Shown in pieces: positions 54,587-63,434 of a stretch of DNA of 64,000 bases. Position 1 is the stretch's first letter. The number at the start of each line of letters is the position of its first letter. The position numbers were made by a program, and so were the translations under genes. Source of the stretch: Mucilaginibacter sp. SJ (GTDB taxonomy: Bacteria; Bacteroidota; Bacteroidia; Sphingobacteriales; Sphingobacteriaceae); assembly GCF_028993635.1 (NCBI RefSeq), contig NZ_CP118631.1:5766001-5830000 (forward strand), written 5' to 3'. The notes beneath the pieces were generated by a model. The model was not told the DNA's origin and did no database searches. It saw only the letters and a list, made by a program, of their open reading frames with translations.

Positions 54587-54817
54587 TTATAAACGATACG
54601 TTAAAGCAAGGAGTGGTATAAACTTCAGCATTAATCTGGGATGAAAACTCGATGCCCCGCCTTTATACTTCCGGTTGATCGGCTTCACATCCACCTCATC
54701 GACCACCTGTTTAACAATACGAACAGGATGATCTGTTGGTACTAATTCTTCCGGTTTGTACTGTAAAAACGTCAACTGGTCCGGATCGTATTCCTTAAAG
54801 ATCAGCTTACCTCTCAT
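54587..54817 (-). pseudogene. IS1182-family transposase, N-terminal fragment
   Basis: MRGKLIFKEYDPDQLTFLQY, LVPTDHPVRIVKQVVDEVDV and YKGGASSFHPRLMLKF are the conserved start of IS1182 transposases; the frame ends after 76 residues. The catalytic part is lost. A fragment of the other end of such a transposase lies at 58833 on the opposite strand. Confidence 0.85.
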
Positions 54818-54863
54818 GTCTTTAAGTTACATAAAATCCACCCTAAAACAAAAAAAGGCTGTC

Positions 54864-55214
54864 TTATGAGACAACCTCTATATCATTCAAATTCGCGATG
54901 AGGTCGCTGAAGTATTTCGCCCCCCAGATTTCTAAAACGCTGTCATCTGCAATGAAGCGTACCACATCATCCTTAACGCTATCGAAATCCACACTGTTGA
55001 TCCTGTCCCCCAAGAGTTGCAGAAACTGTTCTTTGGTGATCGTTCCTTCGGTCCAGTTACCGCTATCCTTCGCTCGCAAAAGGAAGTGCCCCAGGTCAAG
55101 TTTTACACCTTTACGGATATACCATTCCAGGTCGTACCAATCCCTGCCTTTGACCCGGTTCTGCCATTTGCGGAACAACAGCACATGCATTTTTCCTGCA
55201 AAAAGGCTCGGCAA
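54864..55214 (-). pseudogene. AbiEii-type nucleotidyltransferase toxin, C-terminal fragment
   Basis: LPSLFAGKMHVLLFRKWQNR, VKGRDWYDLEWYIRKGVKLD and the acidic tail are the middle and end of AbiEii/AbiGii toxins, which inactivate tRNA by nucleotide addition in abortive-infection systems. The N-terminal nucleotidyltransferase active site is missing: an in-frame TAG lies shortly before STFTLPSLFAG, where an IS-like end begins. The antitoxin AbiEi is not present nearby. A dead gene fragment; a T-rich hairpin follows it (54850-54880). Confidence 0.8.
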
Positions 55215-55751
55215 GGTAAAGGTGGATAAACCACAGCATATTGACCCCTATAGGCCGATTTGACTTTGACTACGTTCCATTATTGTAATCAAACAGTTAG
55301 GAATGCAAACGAAATTGGCGAAGTGGGGTCAATCCAAATGGTTCTTCCACTATCCACAACGAATAGTCGTAGTCGATATAAAAATTAACCTATAAAAAAG
55401 GCAAGTATATTTGTAGCGGTCTTATTTAAGGCATTTGATTGAAGTAAACACCTTGCCCCTATAAATATTACTATTTACCATACCCATTGGTCGCATTAGA
55501 AATTATATTTCCACCAAGGCTAATGTCCATGCATCAACTGGATAATTGTTAATATTGGCAGAAACAGCGACAAAAGTATTTGTATCATGCTTGATTTTCT
55601 TAGAGAAAGAATTCCTACAACACCCCCGGAGAGGTAGGAAGCCTATAAATACAAATATCGTCACACTACTCAAAGAGTGACTTCTTGTGATAAATTTAGC
55701 TAATAATGATTCAATTTGAGTGCCTCATGGTTAGTTATTGCAGTGTTTTTG
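55215..55751. other. 537-nt region with IS-end-like inverted ends
   Basis: ATTGACCCC (55240-55248) and GGGGTCAAT (55325-55333) are inverted ends 94 bp apart, placed right where the AbiEii frame breaks. Both are flanked by related GTGGATA and ACCA words, as in IS21-type multiple terminal repeats. The rest (55400-55750) holds no defensible gene; a small GTCAC/GTGAC hairpin occurs near 55660. Confidence 0.45.
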
Positions 55752-56045
55752 TTATTTCACGTAGATAAAACCAAATAGTTGATCGAGCTCAGCTATGGGT
55801 CTAATGTCATATTCACATATCTCTTCTGTTGCGTTTAAATCTATATCTCCTAAAATTTCAGCAGAAATGTCGCTTAATCGTTCGTAATCGGAGACATTAG
55901 GTATGGCATCCAGATAACACTTAATCTGTAGGATTTGATCGTCTTTTATACCGATAGCAATCGCTCTAACTGCCGGCGAAATATTTCCTACTATTGCGCG
56001 TTTCCCTGAAGCGATTAATAAAGTTTTCACGTCTGTTTTAGTCAT
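55752..56045 (-). CDS. Candidate immunity protein for the Ntox50 RHS toxin
   Basis: 97 residues from the ATG at 56045 (MTKTDVKTLLIASGKRAIVG); an upstream start would overlap the toxin gene. No signal peptide, acidic (about 20 Asp/Glu), as expected for a cytoplasmic inhibitor of an RNase toxin. It starts 4 nt after the RHS stop codon, the standard place for an immunity gene. I do not recognise a named immunity family; the assignment rests on position, size and charge. Confidence 0.6.
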   Translation of the reverse strand: MTKTDVKTLLIASGKRAIVGNISPAVRAIAIGIKDDQILQIKCYLDAIPNVSDYERLSDISAEILGDIDLNATEEICEYDIRPIAELDQLFGFIYVK

Positions 56046-56049
56046 AATG

Positions 56050-58353
56050 TTATGGTCTTGCCGGCACAATGTGTGCCCCGGTTTTACTTGTTATTACTAT
56101 TCCTTTTGTTGTAGCCTGTGCTGTATTGGTTACGGGATCGATATAATATCCAATATTTTGGCCAAAATCTACCCTTGTTTTGACGTCGTCGATTTTTTGA
56201 ATCGACTTTACATTGCCATCAGAATAATTGTTTAATAGCACTTCAGCATCTCCTGTTAATATACTTTTACCCTGGATGTAGTTATTGTGCCCTTCAATAT
56301 GCTTTCCTTGCTTTCCGGCGTTAATATATGGTTTTTCTTCATTACTGGTAGAGGTGCTTGGGGTATTCGATTGGCTCGATTCCGATAGAGGTTCAGAAGC
56401 AGGCTCTGGCAAAGGTTCAGAAGAAGGTTTCCCTACTCCGTCCCCCATGCCCATTATAATAGCAGCCCAAGACGAAGCCTCTTCGGTTCGCCGTGTAAAT
56501 GCTTCCTGTGCCTTCTTATCAGGCCATTCTTTTAAAACTGTTCTGTTCTTGCTAATAAATATTAGATTGGGTTTGCGGGTGGCAACATGATCTTTCTTTA
56601 TTACACAGCAAGGATCATGTTTCTTTTTTTTGTTCGAATTTTTTGATTGATCAAAAAATTTCCTTGCCGCATCCCCGTACAAGGTAAAACTTGCTGTTTC
56701 TACAGGAACGGCACTATTAGGAGCAACATCTGCAACAATCATCCCATCGGGGTCGATATTTCTAATCGGATTATCCTCACCGTAATTGTAGGGACTAAAT
56801 CGCCTGCTAACTTCGGACATAGGATCAATGCTCGTCCATCGTGCAATACCAGGATCATAGAACCGCGCACCATAATCGTAATCACCGGTTTCTTGCTTCT
56901 CCTTGCCGTTGTATTTGTAATTATTCAGCGGAGACGCGGAATAAGAATTGCCGGGATTCATGTCCATGCCGAATGCGTAATAATCCTGTACCTGGCTGAT
57001 CGTTCCGTCCTGCCTGATCGCAGCCCGCGTATTGCCCAGATGATCTTTCAGGTAATACTCATATAAGTAAGTATTGCCGCTCGGTGTTGCGCGGCCGTCC
57101 TCTGTTCTGACAAATTCTATAGTGCCGTTGTTGTATTCTATCCCGTCTATATATTCTCTCGTAATGCCCCCGGCTATCTTTTGCAGTTTTTCGCCCGTAG
57201 CATCATACACATAACTGATATTGCCCGGTGTGCGGGTTACGGTCGCGGGTAAGTTCAATCGATTATAGGCAATGGCAGTTACTTGATTTTTTGTATCTTT
57301 CGTCACATTGCCATTGCCATCATAGGTATAGGTTCCAGCCTGTGCGGCTGTACCCGCATCTGTCACACCCCATAATTTGTTACCAGCGCCGCCAGTGGTG
57401 TAGTCATAGGTAAAGGCGTTTAGGTATGTACCGGCAGTCGTCGTATTGGTACGCCACAGATGGTTAATGTTTCCCATCGGGTCATAATCCAGTCGTTCAT
57501 TGAATTTGCCGACTGCCCCTGTTGTCGTATAATTTGCATTCAATAACCTGTTTAATTGGTCATAGTAATAAGCATAACTTTGCAATTGCTGGGTTAGCCC
57601 AAGCCCTGTCGGCACAGTTGTTTGCCATGTCATGCTTGCAATGTTGCCATTATATTGAGGAGAGGCTCCGCTATTATAGGTAAGTTGCTCCCCGAAAAGC
57701 TGTGTAGCGGTCAGCGAACTGGGGTTATTGATGGCCGATAGCCAGCCTCGTTCGTTGTACGTGTAGTTAATATCCTGCTTGAAAGTTACCCCATTGTCCG
57801 GACTGTGCAGGTGTTTCGTTTTTACCTGTCCAAGCTCGTTGTAGTCTGTCTGACTGATAAGCGTCCCGCCGGGCTGTGGTAGCGACTCATCCCAGATCAC
57901 TTTCCAAATCTGCCGTTGCCGCCCCATGTGGTCATAGTAATATTGGGTACCGACCCCGACTTTCGGATTGCTTATACCGGCGAGGATATGAGCGAACGTG
58001 CTGTGATTGATTTGATCGTCAAAGTTGTAGGTAGTGGTGGTAATGTCCATGTTCCCCGTGTTATACCCTGCCGAGCCTCCCTTATAGTGCTGCTTGACGA
58101 TAATAGTTTCCCTGCCGAAGTTATCGTAGCCATGTACAGTCCATAGCATTTGTCCTATGGTGCCGTCAGCGTTCAGTACCGCCACTTTGGAGCCTGTTGA
58201 GAGCCCTGTTACCCCGGTGGTCGATGAATTGGTGAACGCGGTATAAGGATTGCCGTTGAACGCATAGTCGTCATAGTAGGTTACGGTAAGTACGGTGCTT
58301 AATGTGGGGTAGCTGCCTATGCTACCGAGGATCGTCGTCGAAAGCAGGGTCAA
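56050..58353 (-). pseudogene. N-terminally truncated RHS protein with Ntox50-like toxin tip
   Basis: About 767 residues in frame, but no signal peptide or ATG: the frame opens after a TAA with TTG as the first possible start, and its beginning (VLTVTYYDDYAF) matches the interior of the full RHS at 59771. YD repeats are followed by the RHS core (YYLKDHLGNTRAAIRQDG, GKEKQETGDYDYGARFYDPG, PYNYGEDNPIRNIDPDGM). After a Ser/Pro/Glu linker the last 90 residues (INAGKQGKHIEGHNNYIQGKS, split here as GKQGKHIEGHNN and YIQGKSILTGD) match polymorphic toxin type 50, a BECR-fold RNase. It is probably an orphan tip cassette that can recombine onto the intact RHS. An immunity candidate follows. Confidence 0.75.
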
Positions 58354-58832
58354 CTTGCGGATGGCCTTCTTTTATACCTCATATAATCTTTTTTGTTTTC
58401 GCGCTGAAAGTTGAAAATATTAATTACCGAAAGGTTGGCGGCACTTTTTACCTGATGCTGATTTATTCACTCGGCCTTATTTGTGTGGCTTATATCGCGA
58501 ATTTTGTTTTGCAGCATTAAGCAAAACGAAGAATATCCTATCGATTTGTAGCCCGGATCTCAAATTGATAACCTCAATAACGCCCACTATCATAAATTAT
58601 AATGCCTTCTTGCCAGGGAACTTCCGTCAAGGATATCTTCGGAAGCACCGGCTAAATGGTGCAGTGATAATATCGACCATAGCAAAATTTCATGCGATTT
58701 TGAAAATATTGATTTTATTACTTCCCGTTTGGTTTAATCAATTACTTTAGCTAATTAAACAGTGAAGAAGGAATAGCGCGGTGAAAAAAACGCTGTTTCG
58801 ACGTAGAGCCAACTTTCGGAAATATCAAACAA
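58354..58832. other. 479-nt region between the orphan RHS cassette and the IS1182 fragment
   Basis: No intact gene. A + strand open stretch at about 58373-58520 encodes two hydrophobic segments (FYLMLIYSLGLICVAYIANF) and may be the end of a lost membrane-protein gene. Nothing else is recognised. Confidence 0.4.
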
Positions 58833-58934
58833 AACCACGGGTTCAGAAGGTTTTTGCTTCGTGGTGAAGAAAAAGTGGAGATTGAATGGGGACTGGTTGC
58901 TATCGCACAAAACCTCAGGAAAAAAGCAGCCTAA
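58833..58934 (+). pseudogene. IS1182-family transposase, C-terminal fragment
   Basis: The frame NHGFRRFLLRGEEKVEIEWG, then LVAIAQNLRKKAA and stop at 58932-58934, is the conserved end of IS1182 transposases (WGL.AIAHNLRK pattern). It is on the strand opposite to the N-terminal fragment at 54587-54817, with the orphan RHS and AbiEii fragments between them. Confidence 0.8.
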
Positions 58935-59029
58935 AAATGGCTCTTTTAACCCTTTTTCAACCCGGGAGGCCTCGCTCAAAATCTCAATTCAATAAAAAAC
59001 TCAATCCTACTATCAGACAATAAAAAAAA

Positions 59030-59056
59030 GCTGTATCAGTTGATTTATGATACAGC
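59030..59056 (-). terminator. Terminator after the secreted immunity candidate
   Basis: GCTGTATCA (59030-59038) pairs with TGATACAGC (59048-59056); on the minus strand TTTTTTTTATTG follows. It ends the leftward RHS operon. Confidence 0.85.
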
Positions 59057-59085
59057 CTCTTTGTATCTAATTTATCAGTTAGCAT

Positions 59086-59769
59086 TTAGCAAGCATAGTA
59101 AAGATCGATGATTATCGATTCTTTGTCTTTCCATTTTATCCAGCCTTTTACAATCTTATTTTCAGGACAGCCCTCGCACTCTTGTGAGCACTGTACTCTG
59201 ATCCAATCGCCCTTTACTTCCAATACCTTGTAGCTGTATTCTTTATTATCACTAACTACAGGTGACTTGTTATCAGCTTCCTTGTAAAGCGGATGTTGCT
59301 TGTCAGCCTTAACGTAGATCCTTTTCATGTAAACACACCAATCCTGATACTCAATGCCTTTGGTCGGATTTACGATTTTCCAAGCTCCATTTACAAAGAC
59401 TTTATAACCACCTCGGCTTTTAATTGCATCAAACACAACAACGTTTTCATCAGGATAAAAAGCTCGAATCGATACTTTAGGTAAGGGAGTTTTGTATTTG
59501 TCGTGTTTGATTGAATAATAGGGATAATACGACTTTATGCTATTTAGTACTTCATTTTGTTGTACCCGTCTGGCATAGATTACGTTTATTTCACCGCCAG
59601 CCGTTTGGCTTATTTTTAAACTTAAAGAGCCATTGTTCTCAAGTACTTTGATATCCTTGAATTCGTCTTTAGCAAAGACAACTCCAGTGCCCAGCATTTT
59701 TGTTTGTTGAGCATGAAGGATATCCAACTGTGTTAATAGTAATGCAACTGCTATTATTAATGATTTCAT
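59086..59769 (-). CDS. Secreted SH3-like protein, candidate periplasmic immunity protein
   Basis: 227 residues with a signal peptide (MKSLIIAVALLLTQLDILHAQ), so exported. The N-terminal domain is beta-rich and unrecognised. The C-terminal half (about 150-225) reads like a bacterial SH3 domain: YVKADKQHPLYKEADNKSPV, YKVLEVKGDWIRVQC, VKGWIKWKD. Two cysteines lie close together (CSQECEGCPE). It starts 1 nt after the stop of the full-length RHS gene, the immunity position. Because the RHS tip looks like a peptidoglycan peptidase, an inhibitor placed in the periplasm makes sense. No named immunity family is recognised. Confidence 0.65.
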   Translation of the reverse strand: MKSLIIAVALLLTQLDILHAQQTKMLGTGVVFAKDEFKDIKVLENNGSLSLKISQTAGGEINVIYARRVQQNEVLNSIKSYYPYYSIKHDKYKTPLPKVSIRAFYPDENVVVFDAIKSRGGYKVFVNGAWKIVNPTKGIEYQDWCVYMKRIYVKADKQHPLYKEADNKSPVVSDNKEYSYKVLEVKGDWIRVQCSQECEGCPENKIVKGWIKWKDKESIIIDLYYAC

Positions 59770-59770
59770 G

Positions 59771-62700
59771 TTAATTAACTACTTTAGGTTTAAAGCCCTG
59801 CAAATGTAAGTGTGTTTTATGGTTTGAGTGAATATGACTCTCTTTTGCCGATTTCGTATGTGGTAACAAGGTACCATCAGGCCGTCTTTCAGAAACCATA
59901 TCTTTCCAACCATATTTGTATAAGCCATTGTTCAGATCTGTTTGTTTTTCCAGATCCAAGTTTTTCGCGCCTACCATTGTAGCAGCGCCATCTTCATTAG
60001 TATTTACATAGCGCAAATCACCATTTTTGCCTTGCTTATGAGAAACGCTTGGATCTGGTGACGAACCGTCAGCTAAGCTGAATTGGACTACTGTAAGATT
60101 ACTAACATTCGCGTCGGATGCAGCACCAATTAATGCAGCTACAGCATCGCCACGCATATATGCTTTTTCTTCATTGCCATCCTTTACAGATATTGAGAAA
60201 GATGTACTTGGGTCTTTTCCATCGTAGGTGATGTCCTGAAGCTGGTCTAATCCGTTCTCGTTTTTATCTAAGGTTGCAACCTTTGCATAAGACCTTATAA
60301 CGTTATTGCCTTCCTCCTTCGAAGAGGTTTCAAGATAGAAACTATCTGTTTTATCATCAGTAGTTTTTTTATGAATAGTACCATCTTGACGAATTAGGTA
60401 ATCGTCGAAAAACATCCCATCAACGTCTACAAACCGAATCGGGTTTAACCCTCCATAACTATAGGGACTGAAACGTCTGGCTTGTTCTGCAAGTGGATCA
60501 ACCGTTGTAAAACGTCCAATTACAGGGTCATAAAACCTCGCGCCATAATCGTATTGATCTGTCAGGTCCGTTTGAATCTCTTTCCCGTTATAAAGATAAC
60601 GGTTGTTGTTGGAATAGTTATAAACCGAATTCCTCAACCCAAAGGGATGATACTCGTCCTCCTGGACCCGGCGTGCCGTGCCTGCCGATGGGTCCTTGTC
60701 AAATGATAGCCGTACGTTACCCAGGTGGTCGCTTAGGTTATACGTATAGCTCCAGGAATTGCCGTTAGGAACCGCTCGTCCTTCCTCTGTCTGGATATAA
60801 CTGATCGCTTCATTGGCAATGGTGGTGCCGTTGTAAACGATGCCATTGATGTAATCCCATCTGTCATTGCTCTCCGTATTGCTCAGTTTTTGACCTGTAT
60901 AATCATAAACATAACTGGCCAGCGTCGTGCCACCCTGTGTTACTGTTTGCGGCAGGTTGAACAGGTTGTAAGCGATAGTTTTGCTGCCGCCATCGCTTGT
61001 CGCGTTACCGTTGGCATCATAAGCATAGCTCCGGAATGCAGCCCCACTGTTGGTTACCGTTTGGAGCTGGTTACTGGCATTACTGTTATAATAGGCATAT
61101 ACCAGCGTGGCCGGGTTCGGCCCTGTACGCGTTAATGCATTGATATTGCCCATCAGGTCATAGCTCAGCTGCTCACCCATGGTGCTTCCTCCTGCCGAGG
61201 TTCCGCTTAGCAACCGGTTCAACTGATCATAGCCGTATTTGAACACCACATTTGAGGCTCCTGTCTTCGTATACGTCATTTCCGAGATGTTACCATTATA
61301 TTGGTTGCTGAACGTATTGTCGGTAGGCTTATTATAATACAGGTTTTCACTGAACAGCCCGGCCTGTGAAGATTGCAGCCAGCCCCGCTCGTTATACCGG
61401 TAATTTACCGTTTGCAAGAAGGAGCTTCCGCCATTCTCACTGTGAAGCCCCTTGCTCTTTAACTGCCCGATCTCGTTATAGTCCAGTTTGCTGAGCATTA
61501 CATAGGCTGGCGGCGTATTGCTTCCGTTCCAGATCGACTCCAGCGTTTGTGTTTTACGGTTCATGTGGTCATACAGGATCGTATCCCTCACGGTTACAGA
61601 CGGGATGGTGGCATTAGCTACCGTAAAATGCTGCCGCGTTGTTTTAGTTACATTATTACTGAAATCGTATTTACTGTCGATTACATCATAATTATTCAGG
61701 TTTGCTATCGCGGTAGTTCCGCCCAGGTAATGTTCGCCACAGGTCCTGATCAAATGCCCGAGATCATCATAGTACGACACTTTATACAATACCGCGGCGC
61801 TGCCCGTTACCCAAGTCTTGCTGCAGGTTAGCAATCCTTTGGTCATCGTACTTGCCGATGCCCGGTAATCATAAGCCGCAGGCAGTGAAGCAAAGTCGCC
61901 AAATGTATAGTCGTCATAGTAGTTCACCGTCAAAGTTCCCTGAAACCCAGTTGTTGGCCAGGCCACATTGGTTGGATATCCACCCGATGGCCGGCTTTCC
62001 CATAGTGCTCCACTGAAGCTGGTCACCGCTGCCTGTACGCCGCTTCTCGTGATTGCCGTTCCTCCGTTATTCCAGGTTCCTGTCCACAGTACACGTCCCA
62101 GCGCGTCGTATTTCATAAAAGTCCATTGATTGGTCAAACGCTGGTTGCCATCTTGCGTAGCTACAGCCTGGTCAAGCTTGTTATAAACAGTATATTCCCA
62201 GTCCTTGCCCGGCAATCTTTTTTGCACAAGCCGGTTACGGCTGTCATACTGGTACTGGTAACACAGGTTGTTCAGGGTGGTTATATTAGCAGCGCTGGTA
62301 ATGCCCGCATCAGCCCCGCTTTTCGGCGGTAGAACGAAAGATAGGTTTCCCAGGTCATCATATACATAATAAGTCGACAGTTGTTGCAATGCCCCGCCGC
62401 TGAATAGGTATGTCCGTTTCAGAACCACATGTCCGGTTTTATCTTTGTATTCCTCGGTAGTACCGCCCCTGCCGCTCTTCCAGTTTTCATCCTTGCTCAC
62501 TGTTACGGACAGTTGTCCAGCCTGGTAATAGTTACCTGCCGTGTTTCCATAATTCAGCGTGCGGCTCTGGTCGCTGTTGATATCCGCTCTATACAGGATC
62601 ACCTGTCTGCTCAATGCAGTGTCTGTTCCGCTGAAAGCATTGATATTATTCGTCAAATAATCCAGCTTTACCGTATGTCCCGTCGTATTACCTGTGATAG

Positions 62701-63415
62701 GTTGCCAGTCTGGACCTGGCGCTCCTTGCTCTGTCACCCGGTTTAATGGCGAGGGCTCAAAATTGGTCAATGACCAGGGGGATGAATTATAAACTATGCC
62801 GTTACTTTGCTGGCTCCCCGATACCGCCGCACCTCCCGGATAATAGAAATTAGTCGGCCCCGTTGTCACCCCGTCAGTCTTATAGCTGCCATTGGCTGTG
62901 GTAGCCGAGTAAGGCAGGTATTTCTGAGCTTCCCTGCCATACTGGTCATACGCAAAGGGCTGAACAATATCCATGGCTGAAGGCGAACCTTTTACCTGTA
63001 CTGTTTGCAGCGGTCTGCCCAGCCCGTCGAAATACTGCACGGTCTGCATCAGTTCACAGGTACCCCGGCTCGCAAAATCTCCCGTGTTTACGCCTGTACC
63101 CGCATTCTTAAAACCGCTGATGCGGGGAACCGAGGTCAGGATATAATTTTGACTTACGCTGAAGGACGAGTTCAGCGGCTGGCAATCAGGATTGGCTATA
63201 TACAGGCTCAAACTGCTGCCCGAAGCTGCCGTAAAGCTGAAGGTCGGGCTCAGCGTGATGCTGCTGTAACTATAGTATGAACCCGCTGTGGGTGTTCCTG
63301 TCATCGGAGCCGTTACCAGTGTTTGTGCCTGAGCGCTTATGCCCCAGAGCATGAAGCACAAAGCAGCATAAAGCTGCCTGAGCTTTAGTTTTATGGTGAT
63401 ATGGAGATTGTCCAT
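59771..63415 (-). CDS. Secreted RHS-repeat protein (DUF6443 type) with predicted LAS peptidase tip
   Basis: 1214 residues, full length, with a signal peptide (LYAALCFMLWGISAQAQ). A DUF6443-type N-terminal region (VQYFDGLGRPLQTVQVKGSP) and many YD repeats (YYDDLGHLIR, YDQLNRLLSG) form the shell. The RHS core follows (LSDHLGNVRLSFDKDPS, QYDYGARFYDPVIGRFTTVDP, PYSYGGLNPIRFVDVDGM). The C-terminal 200 residues differ from the orphan RHS and carry S-H1126-x2-G1129-x3-D1133 (VSHKQGKNGDLRY) and H1202-x-H1204 (THLHLQGF). This H-x6-D plus HxH layout is that of LAS zinc peptidases that cut peptidoglycan (M15/M74). Substrate and catalysis are inferred. It lies 19 nt after the partial gene at the window end and 1 nt before the SH3-like gene. 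Confidence 0.85.
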   Translation of the reverse strand: MDNLHITIKLKLRQLYAALCFMLWGISAQAQTLVTAPMTGTPTAGSYYSYSSITLSPTFSFTAASGSSLSLYIANPDCQPLNSSFSVSQNYILTSVPRISGFKNAGTGVNTGDFASRGTCELMQTVQYFDGLGRPLQTVQVKGSPSAMDIVQPFAYDQYGREAQKYLPYSATTANGSYKTDGVTTGPTNFYYPGGAAVSGSQQSNGIVYNSSPWSLTNFEPSPLNRVTEQGAPGPDWQPITGNTTGHTVKLDYLTNNINAFSGTDTALSRQVILYRADINSDQSRTLNYGNTAGNYYQAGQLSVTVSKDENWKSGRGGTTEEYKDKTGHVVLKRTYLFSGGALQQLSTYYVYDDLGNLSFVLPPKSGADAGITSAANITTLNNLCYQYQYDSRNRLVQKRLPGKDWEYTVYNKLDQAVATQDGNQRLTNQWTFMKYDALGRVLWTGTWNNGGTAITRSGVQAAVTSFSGALWESRPSGGYPTNVAWPTTGFQGTLTVNYYDDYTFGDFASLPAAYDYRASASTMTKGLLTCSKTWVTGSAAVLYKVSYYDDLGHLIRTCGEHYLGGTTAIANLNNYDVIDSKYDFSNNVTKTTRQHFTVANATIPSVTVRDTILYDHMNRKTQTLESIWNGSNTPPAYVMLSKLDYNEIGQLKSKGLHSENGGSSFLQTVNYRYNERGWLQSSQAGLFSENLYYNKPTDNTFSNQYNGNISEMTYTKTGASNVVFKYGYDQLNRLLSGTSAGGSTMGEQLSYDLMGNINALTRTGPNPATLVYAYYNSNASNQLQTVTNSGAAFRSYAYDANGNATSDGGSKTIAYNLFNLPQTVTQGGTTLASYVYDYTGQKLSNTESNDRWDYINGIVYNGTTIANEAISYIQTEEGRAVPNGNSWSYTYNLSDHLGNVRLSFDKDPSAGTARRVQEDEYHPFGLRNSVYNYSNNNRYLYNGKEIQTDLTDQYDYGARFYDPVIGRFTTVDPLAEQARRFSPYSYGGLNPIRFVDVDGMFFDDYLIRQDGTIHKKTTDDKTDSFYLETSSKEEGNNVIRSYAKVATLDKNENGLDQLQDITYDGKDPSTSFSISVKDGNEEKAYMRGDAVAALIGAASDANVSNLTVVQFSLADGSSPDPSVSHKQGKNGDLRYVNTNEDGAATMVGAKNLDLEKQTDLNNGLYKYGWKDMVSERRPDGTLLPHTKSAKESHIHSNHKTHLHLQGFKPKVVN

Positions 63416-63434
63416 GATGATTATGTTTTAAGGT

